NCBI RefSeq assembly: GCF_030848805.1
Contig: NC_092366.1
Span: forward strand, 2,480,001 to 2,544,000
Reading direction: 5' to 3'
Source of the DNA: Temnothorax longispinosus
Lineage: Eukaryota; Arthropoda; Insecta; Hymenoptera; Formicidae
DNA: 64,000 bases
Part shown: positions 1-11,200 of the stretch, one piece after another
Layout of the letters: each line of letters begins with the position of its first letter
How positions within the stretch are numbered: position 1 is the stretch's first letter
The notes under the pieces: generated by a model
Told to the model about the DNA's origin: nothing
The model's input: only the letters and a program-made list of their open reading frames with translations
Database searches by the model: none
Translations under genes and position numbers: made by a program

Positions 1-879
1 GTCAGTATTGTTAAAGATTTGTTTTAGTTTCTCATAATCCGAGCCCTTCAACTCGGATACCAAACCCTGCGATAATAAAATAAAATCAATTAGAACGTTT
101 CATTTGTTAAACAATATGCTTTTTTAATCATGTTTTAATAAGTCAGATCATTTGAGTAAAATATAAATGTCGTACCATTTGTGTATTAGAAGACAGGCCA
201 AGCCATTTCTTTATTCTGTTCATGAACGGTGGGTTTTGCTCCAGTTCCATTTTTATATTACGTTGGGACTTGAATGTACGAATCGGTATATGACTGTGTA
301 GCTTCTTGCTGTACCATGTGTGCAGCAGTCTGTTTTGTTGTCTTGACGCTAGATGAACGACAGGTAGAATAATGGGCTCTGTGAACGAGGAGCATGGAAA
401 GTCTCTTCTGTTCTCAGCAAAACTTAGGCCGGATAAGTAAGACACTTTCCACTTATTATTCTCTTCCAAAGGTCTTCTAAATATACTGACAGCTACGTTA
501 TCCAGCATTAAGCACACTTTACAGTCCTTCATTCGTAATACGTTTGAAGTGCTTAAATTTATCTCTGGTAGCTCGGTACAATTTTTCGCTGCCTAAAACA
601 AACCAAAAGTTCTGCTTACACCCACAATTTCGACAAGACAAGCACGAAACAAACTAGTTGAAAAAGTCAATCTTTATATTACGTCATTTATTCTTTAATG
701 TATAAGTTAGCTATACTTGAAAAAAATAGAAATACCTCCTTAAGACTATCAGGACAAATTGCTGTCTCCTCCGCGTTCTTTTTCTTTTGTAAGGATTCAT
801 CCTGTTTCTTAACTTGAACCGAATACGAAGTTGTCCTAGGATTCGCTATACACGCCAGCTGCGTCAGATGGTACAAGAC
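1..879 (-). CDS. Unrecognised protein, three internal exons, gene partial at left edge
   Basis: Three phase-0 exons read leftwards on the minus strand: 879-736, 592-176 and 66-1, the last running off the window. Each intron has GT..AG ends: donor GAG|GTATTT into acceptor TTTTAG|GCA, then ATG|GTACGA into TCGCAG|GGT. Together they encode about 209 residues with no stop. The sequence is basic and Lys/Arg-rich in the middle, contains stretches such as NVAVSIFRRPLEENNKWKVS and PFMNRIKKWLGL, and shows no signal peptide, transmembrane helix or zinc-finger spacing. I do not recognise the family and assign no function. The 5' exon was not found; it probably lies in 900-1700, and the gene would then be divergent from Spt20. 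The open, phase-matched exons make it a real gene with fair confidence. Confidence 0.6.
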
Positions 880-1775
880 CTAATTCAAAGAATATCCAAA
901 TTTATGAGGACACGATTCATCTTAAATTCAGTAAAAGGAAGAAATAAAAACAAATTTGATTCTTCAACTACTAAAAATTTTAAGCAAATCATCGATTTTA
1001 AAGCTTTTTATCGTGTCGATAGCGCTTATTATCTATTATTGTAGACATTCTAAATCTAATATATTATAGAAATAATAAATCTGACAGTATATCGTAATTG
1101 CAGCGCGTTATCTATCCCTTGCATTTATAACCTCAAAAAAGCAATTTCATCATGCAGATGAAGAGATCAAGTACACAAATATACATGTTTAAATATATAT
1201 TTAACAAAAGCTAAAATGCTCTTGTACTTATTCAATCAAGGACAGTAAATGATATGTATATGCAAGAGATATGCGAGATACGCTGTCAGAAACATGACGC
1301 AATTGGACACAATTGTAGGACGAGGAGCGCAAACCTGATTGTGAGACTGAAGAGAGATCATGATCGTGAGTCTCGGAACGAAAGAATCTCGTGCAGAATC
1401 GTGATCGTGCGAAATTTGCGTGGGGAAACCACCGGATGATTTCGGGGTCGAAAGAACGATCGCGCGAAACCGATGGATCGCGACCGTAGAACCCGATCGA
1501 GCGCGTGCCGATCGTTCGCGAAATCTGTTGGACGGCCGCGGTGCTCCTCGTAGGTGTAGTCACGTGACCGGTCACTTGGCAATTTGTTGCAACATTGAAC
1601 GCGATTTTTTTTAAATATATACGAGCACCAAGCGTGTTTTGAACGCGGAGCGAATTGATGGTTAGCCGTCAAAGGCATGAACTAGTAATTTATCAGGTTC
1701 GTCGATGATTCATATGTTATGCTCATTCACGTGATCAAAACGCCCGCGCCATCTTCTTGGCCCAAAATCTAGATT

Positions 1776-1859
1776 TATGCTAGGTCTACAATGCGAGTCG
1801 TAGGAAATTGACCAATCACAGTCGATTATTCTCCTCAAATTCGTATGTGATTGGTCAAG
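1776..1859. repeat. Fragment of the GGCCGGTATTC-family palindromic element
   Basis: The segment reads ATGCTAGGTCTACAATGCGA, then a CCAAT-containing stretch, then TGTGATTGGTCAA. It matches the hairpin core of the complete element at 36448-36711, including the ACCAATCACA half-sites and the ATTCTCCTCAAAT loop. Only the core is present here; the outer GGCCGGTATTC ends are missing. Confidence 0.7.
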
Positions 1860-2523
1860 CATTTTACCCTACTGGGGTTACGGACAGAACAATACTTGAC
1901 TGGGATTGGTCGATTTTCTTACGCTTACGTTTTACGTCCTTACGCGATTTTATGTGTGAAGGCCTTTATACAGGCAATTCCAGCATTAAGAATAAGAACT
2001 AAAAAAAAAACAGATGGTTTATCATTTATTAATTTCATTTACAATTAATCCTTGTCTCAAAATAAAAATACTCAAGACTTAATGATAACTTCGATCAAAC
2101 TTTGCACTTATCGTGCGCGATTTTTTAAAATCGCGTGCAATTCTTTCAAATTCGCATTCAATTTCTTCAATTACCGCGTGCGATTTTTAAAAATTGCGTG
2201 CGATAGTATAATAATATTTATTTATATAGTACTATCAATCACTTTATCAATGTTATTACACACTAATTTATATTATGTTTTATAATTTTTTACACAATTG
2301 GTCAAACGCATAGGTGTTTAACATCAACGCTTTATTGCGTGAAAATACGCACGAAAAGATGCATATCCTCATCCGATTCATTATAATCTAGAATCACACA
2401 TTTGACTCGATCGTTATATCTATGAACGTTTGTCTCACGTCAAATATTGAAATTAGTAAATAGATAATATATTATTACGATAACATCAGTATTAATCAAT
2501 GAGAACGTAATTTAACAATTATT

Positions 2524-2680
2524 ACTACGTTTACGCGATGAGCGTTACTTCTGTAGTAACTTACGATAATTCCTTCGCGTAAACGGGATTTTATAGTAAT
2601 AACTTACGATAATTTACTCCGCGTAAACGAGTGAATTATCGTAAGTTACTACAGAAGTAACGCTCGCGTAAACGCGCGTA
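2524..2680. repeat. Palindromic element with iterated GCGTAAACG motif
   Basis: Left arm about 2528-2572 and right arm about 2633-2674 are near-perfect inverted copies (for example AGCGTTACTTCTGTAGTAAC against GTTACTACAGAAGTAACGCT). The spacer repeats parts of the arm again (AACTTACGATAATT, GCGTAAACG), giving a nested structure. This looks like a small non-autonomous DNA element; no coding capacity. Confidence 0.75.
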
Positions 2681-2739
2681 GTAAATGTAATTTTTCAACC
2701 ATCACAACGCACGGACATTCAAAATTCGATTTTATCCAT

Positions 2740-3740
2740 GGCGCCGGAGTCTCGATGCAGGGCATTGCGGGGGCGGCTTGCGGGCCCACCGCGAATCGGC
2801 TGCGCCGACAGCGCGGCGAGGCCGGCGAGGGGTAATCTGGGACTCTCTCTCACAGTCCGTGGTCGTCCATGCGGTGTTTGGGTAGCAGGTTACGCTGCGC
2901 TCTCCGCGAAATGACGTTTGTTGCAAAATATTGGCCGCGCCGGAGCGAGCAGTGAGCCGCCCGCCGCCGAGGTGCCCGCCGTCGTGGCCTCCTCCTCCCC
3001 CCCCCGCCGCCCCGCGTCGAAGATTAGGTACGCAGCGCAGCGCAGAAGCACCTGTGCGACAGTCCGTCCGTCCATCCGTGCACACGCACGCACGCACGCC
3101 GAGGGGCACCGTCGCGCGCCGGACCGTACCCCGTTAACCCCGTGCCCCGCGAGCGACGAGCGGCGAGGTTAGGATTCTGCCAAGTCCGGCCGGAGGAGTC
3201 GACGTGCGCGCGGCCGATGCTCGCTTCCCGACTCAGCGAAGGTAAATTCGTCTCGCGGACGATCGCCGTCCGTCGTCCGGTCCCGGTCGGCGCGTCGCGA
3301 CGCCACGCGGCGCCGCGTCTCGCGCGCGCGTGTGTCCGAACTCCGAACGCCGCGCCGCCACCGCCACCGCCACCGCACGCTTACCGCGGAGCTGCCAGAA
3401 CCTAACCTCTTCTCTCCTCGCTCCGCTCCGTCTCGCTCTCCTCTCGCGCGCCGTCGCTCGCGTTTTCTTCCCTTTTGCACGCGCCACACGGCGCCAGTTC
3501 GCCCCGAGTGCCCCGACGAATTCGTTCCCTCCCCCCGTCCTGTTCCTCGTGCCCGTGCCCCCCGCGCGGACCGACGGTCCAGGCTTGTTTATCACCTCCT
3601 TCCCTCCCCGACGACAGCTCGCTCCCTGCGTCAATCGTGGATGACAATAGACACAGACGTCAATTGGCCTCATCGAGCACGCACGAGCACGAGACGGGAT
3701 TCCGCGGGTCTCGCGAAAGCCGTGTTGATTGTAGATAAGT
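2740..3740 (+). promoter_or_regulatory. CpG-rich promoter and probable noncoding first exon of Spt20
   Basis: About 1 kb of strongly GC- and CpG-rich sequence in an otherwise AT-rich window, with many spurious open frames in both strands that look like random GC-rich translation. A good splice donor, GAAG|GTAAAT, lies at 3241/3242, and the first good acceptor before the Spt20 start is TTTCAG at 5141-5146. I infer an untranslated first exon ending near 3241 and a 1.9 kb leader intron. No TATA box is evident. Confidence 0.5.
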
Positions 3741-5146
3741 ACCCAAGCGTGATCGCGATGACGATTCGATCGTGTGCCTGACAGTGGGTTCAATCTCGTG
3801 AACAATCGTGCGAATGGGTCGTCGATAGTTTTGTATCAGTTCTTATTTGTCTCCGTGGAGGTATGGTAAACCAGTTTCTCTTGTGATGCCTGTGGATACT
3901 TTTATGGTGGTGGCGGTGAAATTTACGGATGTGACATCCGATATGTGTATTTTATAAGGGTTATTAGATAAAGCGCACCGAGAGGGACGGTGAGTTTGTA
4001 AACATGCGTATCGATTCTGTGATTTTCTCACAGACGGATTAACATTCAATTCTATCTCATTTCTTACACGTACTTGCTATTATTTTTCATGTTTAGGTAT
4101 ATCTTAAGATGCGACGTAGGCAGCTTGTTAATTCAGGTCAGCTTGATGATGTAGGATAGAAATTTGTACGACGCACCTCCGTGCATGTTGCCAGAAACTT
4201 GAAGCTTACATGCAAGAAACGTGATTTATGTGATGAAAACATATTCAGGCGTTGCCTTGTCAAAAGAATATATTGAATGTATTTTGGGTCTGTTTTCTAT
4301 TGCTGAACTGGGGGGGCTACACTAGTTCAGAGTTTATCCTTTTTACTTCACATTGGAAGGAAAAAAATGAACTCTGAACTAGTGCAGCCAGTTTAGCGCA
4401 ATAGAAAACAGACCCATTGTCAGAAGTTCACGTTTCATAAATTTGTAACTCGCAAATGCTAAAATATTGCAAGTAGATAATGTGTATGTGTAAGAAACGG
4501 AATGTCAAGTTTAATTAAAGAAATATAAAATTCGTCTAACATATGTAAAACAATGATAGGATGGATGTGCTATTTAAAGATACATTCTATATATCCATTG
4601 TAATTGTATTTGTCATACTTTATTTCTTTTCCTTTTTTTCTTTCTTGCAATACCTGAATATGTATTTTTTTAACCTAAAAAGGTTTAAAAAGATGGCAGA
4701 GTAGATTATTTTGTGTCTAATTTTTTTATATTTTTACTAAATCAGTGATGATTATAATCATAATTATCTTATTTATAGGTTATATCTTTGACGTAAAGAA
4801 TTTTTAAGCTGAAAACCGTTATTTTTATACTAAAGTTTGATGCTAGATTCATGAAATAATTTAATACTTAGAAATTGAATATTAAAAATTTCAATACTGT
4901 TTATTACTAAGATTATTTTATTTCCAATCAAATTCTTGTCTTAAAAAAGAAGATGTTTTTTAAAGCACTATAAACTTTCCTATTATTTATTATAGCGTAC
5001 TTAGATTCTGTATCACAAGAGAATCAATAGCCGTTTTATATATATATTTTTATAATTGCAAATTAATATTGTTAATATTCAATGTTAATTTCGACCCAAG
5101 TTGCTGTTTATGTAAATGAATAACACGTCTGATGGATATCTTTCAG
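3741..5146 (+). other. Inferred leader intron of Spt20
   Basis: AT-rich, no coding exon seen. It holds one complete palindromic element at 4285-4416. The intron assignment rests only on the donor near 3241 and the acceptor at 5146. Confidence 0.45.
4285..4416. repeat. Palindromic element, family A copy 1
   Basis: Starts TGGGTCTGTTTTCTATTG and ends with the inverse CAATAGAAAACAGACCCA. Inner inverted arms carry CACTAGTTCAGAGTT and AACTCTGAACTAGTG. 132 bp, non-coding. Shares ends and the CTAGTTC core with the copies at 5371-5526 and 12373-12491. Confidence 0.85.
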
Positions 5147-5149
5147 AAT

Positions 5150-5213
5150 ATGAACGATTATTACCGCATCAGATATGACATTGAGTGGCATCAGTAATCA
5201 GAAGTTACAATGA
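5150..5213 (+). promoter_or_regulatory. Two upstream ORFs in the Spt20 leader
   Basis: In the leader exon starting at 5147, uORF1 (ATG 5150, TAA ending 5197, 15 codons) lies in frame with, but stops before, the main start. uORF2 (ATG 5175, TGA ending 5213, 12 codons) overlaps the main ATG at 5210 as ATGA. Both are read directly from the sequence. Effects on translation are inferred. Confidence 0.6.
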
Positions 5214-8200
5214 TTAGTACAGCCTGTACTTTGGAAGATGCGTGTAGGCAGGCTCAGGTGCGTGGCAAATGTTTTAAACTGAAATTTCTTTAATGTCTCA
5301 AAGCTTTTAATCAGTAAAGCTTTCAGCTTTTAATCATTAAAAAGGATGGTTTTGAAATACATCTCATAAAGGGTCTATTTTTTATTGCTGCACTAGTTAC
5401 ACTAGTTCGAAGATCGTACATACATTAAAGCGTGAGAGTCTCATATGTACGTTTCTTCAATGTATATGCACACTTCTCGAACTAGTGCAGCCATAGAAAG
5501 TCAGCGCAACAATAGAAAACAGGCCCGTAATGATAAAATTATAATTGAATGATTGTACAGCCATTCATTGCGTTGCTTATACAGGATCTGGTATCCAGAT
5601 GTTGGAAAAATGCCCAAGGTCAAAATTCATTGGCCTTAACATCGGATAAACCATTATCCTCCCAGAAAAAAGAGCAGAGTCACTCCAGGCATAGTATCCA
5701 ATCCAAACTCACCAGACTCTATTTTGAAGAACTTTCCAAGGTTCCTCATGCAACCCCAGATTCAGTTTTGGTATGTTCATACTTCAAAGCATTTGTTACT
5801 ACATTTTTACTTGCTTTTTACGAAAATACATATATTGCAACGCGATAGTACATATATTCCATGTATTTTTATATATGCGCGTACAATATAGTACTTTATT
5901 TAAAATGTTACAGAACAATCTTGAAAATGAGTGTGATCTTTTGGGGCGGTTAGTGCAAAGGGAAGGTTTAAATACGTTAATCGTTAATCTATACGCTGGT
6001 AATAAAGGATACTCATTAGCTGTAAGAAATAGGTAAGGATCTGTTTCACAATTCTGATTATCATCCTAAAACATCTGAAATGCTGATTAGCAATGATAGT
6101 ATCTAACTTTTTAAATTTAATGATAATTGACAATGATAATCCTATTACAAGCTTTAGATTAGATTATAATTAGATTATAAACCTTGCAATGTTTTTTGCG
6201 CGAAAATAAATACATTATTCATTTAAACTGTTGATTCTTTTGGTTGCCCGCTTCTAGTGTTGCTATGTAGTCGTCTTTATGTCACAAATTTATTATGATA
6301 TACTATTAGTACCAGATTTAAAATTGTTAAACATTATAATCCTATCAGGTTTGAAGTTTTTTGAGATACATATCAGAAGAGAAAAATGCATTCATATGTG
6401 TGATTAATTTATTGAAATAAACGTTAATTCTTTAATTTTGGAATTAAGTTTTGGAATTAATACAAAGATATTATTTCTCGACAGCGATAAGGGGAATCAG
6501 TACGATAAAAATTCATTAGCTGAGACTCAACTCATGGGTTACGAACAGGGTGAGCTACTTTCGTGCATAGATAATGGCCAATTGCCAGCTATGCTAGCCG
6601 AACAATTAGAATCCAGTTATTCACATTTATTTTACGACGGCTGTATGATCGCTGAAGTTCGAGATTATCGAAGATCATTTCTTCACAACAGAGCCGAGGT
6701 TCACCATGTACTTCTTAAACCTACCACACAGGTGAGATCTTGTCATCAAAGGTATATAGATTAAAGATTAAAGATGATATATAATAATAAGAATAACAAT
6801 ATTACAATGATTCTAATAGCGTTTTCTACTAAAAAAAACTAGTGCAACACTGAGTGCATTTTTATGGTTTTAATGTAAAAATTATTCATATTGCATGCAT
6901 ACACAGAAGCATAATTGCAATTATGCTTTTGACTAATATATCATTAAAGTCTATTTCAGTTATATTGAATGTTTTAAATTAAATCTTGAAATTTACTGTT
7001 TGCATAGAGCGTACTTTCGGATGTATCGACACTTACAAGTGACGGAGATTGGAGCCACGAGGAGCGATTAATGTTGGAGTCACATTTAGTGGCAGCTACT
7101 CAAGGTCCTTTGTGCTTGGATCCGAATCCTATTCCTACCTTAGCTAGTACAAGAATTAAGCAATCTAAATCATTGCTTACCGATCATCAACTCATGCGGC
7201 AAGCTAAAAAATTCTCTCAGGTAATATTTTAGTTTAAAACCTATTTACAATCTATTAATTAAATGTAATAAAATTGAAGATCTAGTTGCAAGAAATATTT
7301 ATTAGATACTAGATATCAAAGGATAGTATTTGAATGTTGCATGAAAAAATTATATTTTATAGAAAATTAATATTCCATAGGATGTTATATTTTTATTGTA
7401 TAATATAAATAGTAAAAAAGGCTTAATTCTATATAAAATTTAATTCTATAAGGGATATTTCTACTGCAAATAGCAACATTTCGAGAAATTTAGAGAGATT
7501 TAGTCAATGTGCATATATTGCGCTGCTTGCTATGCGTTACATCTGATTTGAACGTAAATATCATGGAGACACTGTGTTGCTTGACATCAGGTCACAGTAA
7601 ATCGAAAAAGAAAATTGGAACAGTTGGCCCAGCCGGAAGGACAAACAATACATGACTTAATGCAGAAATCCCGTACGAAAAGAAGAGGATTAGCGACCAA
7701 TACTGCCTGTCCACCGCCTTCTCTTAAAATTCCTGAGCTGCCTGCACCTAAACAGACCGATGTTTTAAGGTTCTTACCAAAGCATGTTTTTTCTCCACAT
7801 TTTCATTCGCATTACTTGCAATCTACATTGCATTTTTTTATAACTTACTGTAAGATACCCGCGAAATTAATTAGCAATGGGATTCGATTAGATTCGCGAA
7901 ATTATACGAGCGGCCACAAGAAACAACAGACTGTTCGCCACAAGTTATAGAAGAATATATATTAGAACCTGCGGAAAGTCAGGATTATATAAAGCTCTCG
8001 ATCCTCCAGAGGCCTGCTACTTCCGAGTACCTGGGAGAACTTTATATGGACAAAAATCATCGGGATGGAGAGAGAAATGGCTCTTCTTGCAGGTGCATTT
8101 ATATTATTGCTACGTCTAAAACTACATAGACAAATGTCTATGTAGTTTTGCGCAAATCACAATTATTTACTAATAAATTACTGAATTAATTTTCTAGGTT

Positions 8201-11200
8201 TACATTGGGTACCAGAGCTGTGGCCAATCATTATTATCAGCAATTTAAAGAAATATTTACGGAAGAGGGTAGGAAACATGTGAAAATAAAACATATTATA
8301 CCAGGGCAGACTCCTCGTATTGCATGTACACCTGCCATGCTGCGAGCACATCAACAGGTACGTGTCATCTTTTTTTTCCATTCAATGTCTGTTCAACTAT
8401 TTTATTTTTTATCTTTCCTTTCGACTATTTTCATTAAATAAATTTATTATTATTCTATTAGGCGCAACAAGCAAAAGCGGCGCAATTAGCAGCTCAACAG
8501 TTGCAGCAGGTTCAGCCCCAACACGTAGCACAACAGGTTTGTAAACTCGATTTACTTTTCTTTCTTTGAATGTGAATGGAGGAGTCACCAGAAGCAGAAT
8601 TCTTAAAGGAGGGATCCTGGTTTAAAACACAGAAAATTTAGAAATTTTTTAAAAGAAAACTATAACTCCGATTAAATTGAAATTTTAGGGGCACTTTTAT
8701 AGATTGATGAAGTACAAATTTTTGTTAATTTTATAAATATTTGGCCAAGTTAAAACATTGCACCATATCGCACAAGGCGATTGTGTTATCGATCTGAAAC
8801 ACATGTGAGATATATTACTATTTGTTATTAGTGTTTTTTGGCGTAAACCTCGCTCTGGGTAAAAATAACATTTCTTTAAAAAACTTATTTGAAGAAAGGA
8901 TCGATTTTCATCATATTTTCCACCTTTTTTTCGCAAAAAAATAGTTTATTAATTTTTTATTGTTTTTATAAGTTTACACCAAAGATATAACAGTTATTTT
9001 GAATTATCCATGATCTGAAGCCGATCCGATTATAAATTATCGAGTTTTGGGCACGTATTATGGAACTTTTCGGAATACGTGCCCTGATTTCGACAGACTT
9101 AACAAATACGGTTTCGAGTAAAACTTTAAATTTCAGATACTATTAAGACAATTTTTTCATACAGTCAATTTCTGGCTATATAATCTGCTATTCCTGGTTC
9201 ATAAAGCAGACCTTTTACTTCTACTTTATCGTATACCTAGAAGATCATGTTTTTTTTTATGCCTGGGGTTTTCCGAATCATTGCACGCTCCGATTCCTAC
9301 CTGAGCGTGCCGAACGCTCGGACGAATATCTGTGCTAAATCGCTTATAACTTCATCAATTCTTCGAATTTCGAAATAACACTATAGGAACATATTCTTGA
9401 GATGTACTATAAAAATATTGCAGACAAATTTTTTTTAAGTTTTAAACCGTAATCCCCCTCTTTAAATGCCTCTCTTGGTGCATAGAAACACAAAAAGATA
9501 TATAAATGTGTATATGTTACAATTTTATAACAGCCGTGCAAACATTTTCAGCAAATCCGCGCGTCATTTCAGATTTTATCACGGGCTCAAGGACAACTAA
9601 CTAATTTGGCTAATCAAGTAGCCTCAATGAAAGCTATGACAGAAGCCACCACCTCTGCACAAAATAATCTGACGTGCGTGGACTCCGCGAATATTCCACA
9701 AGTTATCCCGCAGAATGACATTACCGCATTGAGCTCAGGGCAATCTTTGGCCAATGGTGGCCTTAACGCGTCGTCCTCCGTGCAAATTAATAACTCCGCA
9801 ATGGCAGTAGCGGACAACACTTGTAACGGTTCTGGTATTCTGATCTTTCAGAAGTCGGCTGGTACTATTAATAATACAGCAGCCACCAATGTTCCAGTTT
9901 TGGTAAGTTTTCACATTTATTTCTCTACATTTTATAACTATAAATTTGGACCTTGAATTTGGCAGTACACAAAATTAATAAATAATTGCATTAAATTTAA
10001 GATTTAATAATCTTTTTTAATCTTTAATCTTTTATATCTCATATATAATCTTATATAATCTTTTAAAATTTGCAGCAAGCGCAATTGCAAGCAAGAACAC
10101 AGAACTGCATAGGTGATGCTGCCAATCAGAACCAAAATGAGCCACCGTACAAGAAACATTCGACTAATCCAGCAATAAGCGCTCTTGCTAATTCCCTCAT
10201 GAACTCCGCACAGCAATTCCAGCAACAAGCTGCAGGTTCGTTATCGCTTCACATTGTAAAAATTGCGCAATTTTGATATATCGAGTTAAACGTTATGTCT
10301 ATATTTGTTTGCAACCAGAGAAAGTATTTTTATTTCTGCAGATTGGGCGAGTTTCGCACTATGCATTTCGTGAAATTAAATGAGCAAATACATGTTTTTG
10401 CGCCCTTTGATCATATAATTCTTTTATGAATGTACGTATGTAGATTTATAATCGATATTGTATTTTATGTATATTGTAGCCAATGCTGCGGCCGCAGCTA
10501 TGAATAACAATGCACAAGCCACAAACAAGTCCAACAATGCCGCGATTCTTAGTCTATTAAATAGCACCCCTGCGAATATAGCTCAGCGAAAAGTTCAACC
10601 CCAAAGGATCTCCATTAATACTTCCATCCCATCTAGAGTTATTAGTCATGGCAATGTGATCAACGTGCCCAACACCACTGGTCAAGTATGTTTAATAAAT
10701 AATTCAATTAATTTGTCTTGTTTTATTTATATATATTTTGTGTTACATACATTTAATATATTTTAATTAATATATCTATGTTTCAACATAAAATTAAATA
10801 TAATTTTAATAATTTCTTTACATATTTAATTGGCACATTTAATTCTTGAAATATAACTGATAGTTAATTATTTGACAGCTATTTTGATATAAAGTATATA
10901 ATTAAATATTGCTTACTCGATTTCAGGTACGCGTGAGCTTAAGCTCCTCCGCTTTAACGGGACAGCTAAGTTGCAAGCAACAACCAGTGAAAGCGACTGC
11001 TGTAAGACTTGCGCGAGTCCAAGACCCTACGTCTACTCTTGGCTTATCAATGCCGGGACTTTCGGCTTTACTTGCTGGTACAATAAACGATATCTATAAA
11101 TTATTACCTACTACTTAACAAGAAAATATAAAATACAGTCTGTTACACATTAATTTGTCATGGATTAAGAAGTTTTTAATTATACATCTTACTAAAATTT

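Larger units (their letters stand above)
880..2739. other. Intergenic region between the unknown minus gene and Spt20
   Basis: No supportable coding exon. Roughly 1300-1680 is CpG-richer than its surroundings and could hold the 5' end of the minus-strand gene on the left, but no exon with a clear start and donor could be fixed. A fragment of a repeat family lies at 1776-1859 and a palindrome at 2524-2680. Between about 2100 and 2210 the text repeats GTGCGATTTTT-like motifs in both orientations without forming a gene. Confidence 0.5.

Noticed and set aside
1228..1678. Minus-strand frames of 106-115 codons
   Set aside because: CpG-rich, overlapping each other in different frames, and no donor in phase with the exon at 879-736 could be shown. 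They may hide the true first exon but are not supportable as called.
2918..3805. Many open frames of 60-190 codons on both strands in the GC-rich block
   Set aside because: All are Arg/Pro/Ala-rich translations of CpG-rich DNA in several frames at once, with no family resemblance; they fit a promoter and leader better than genes.
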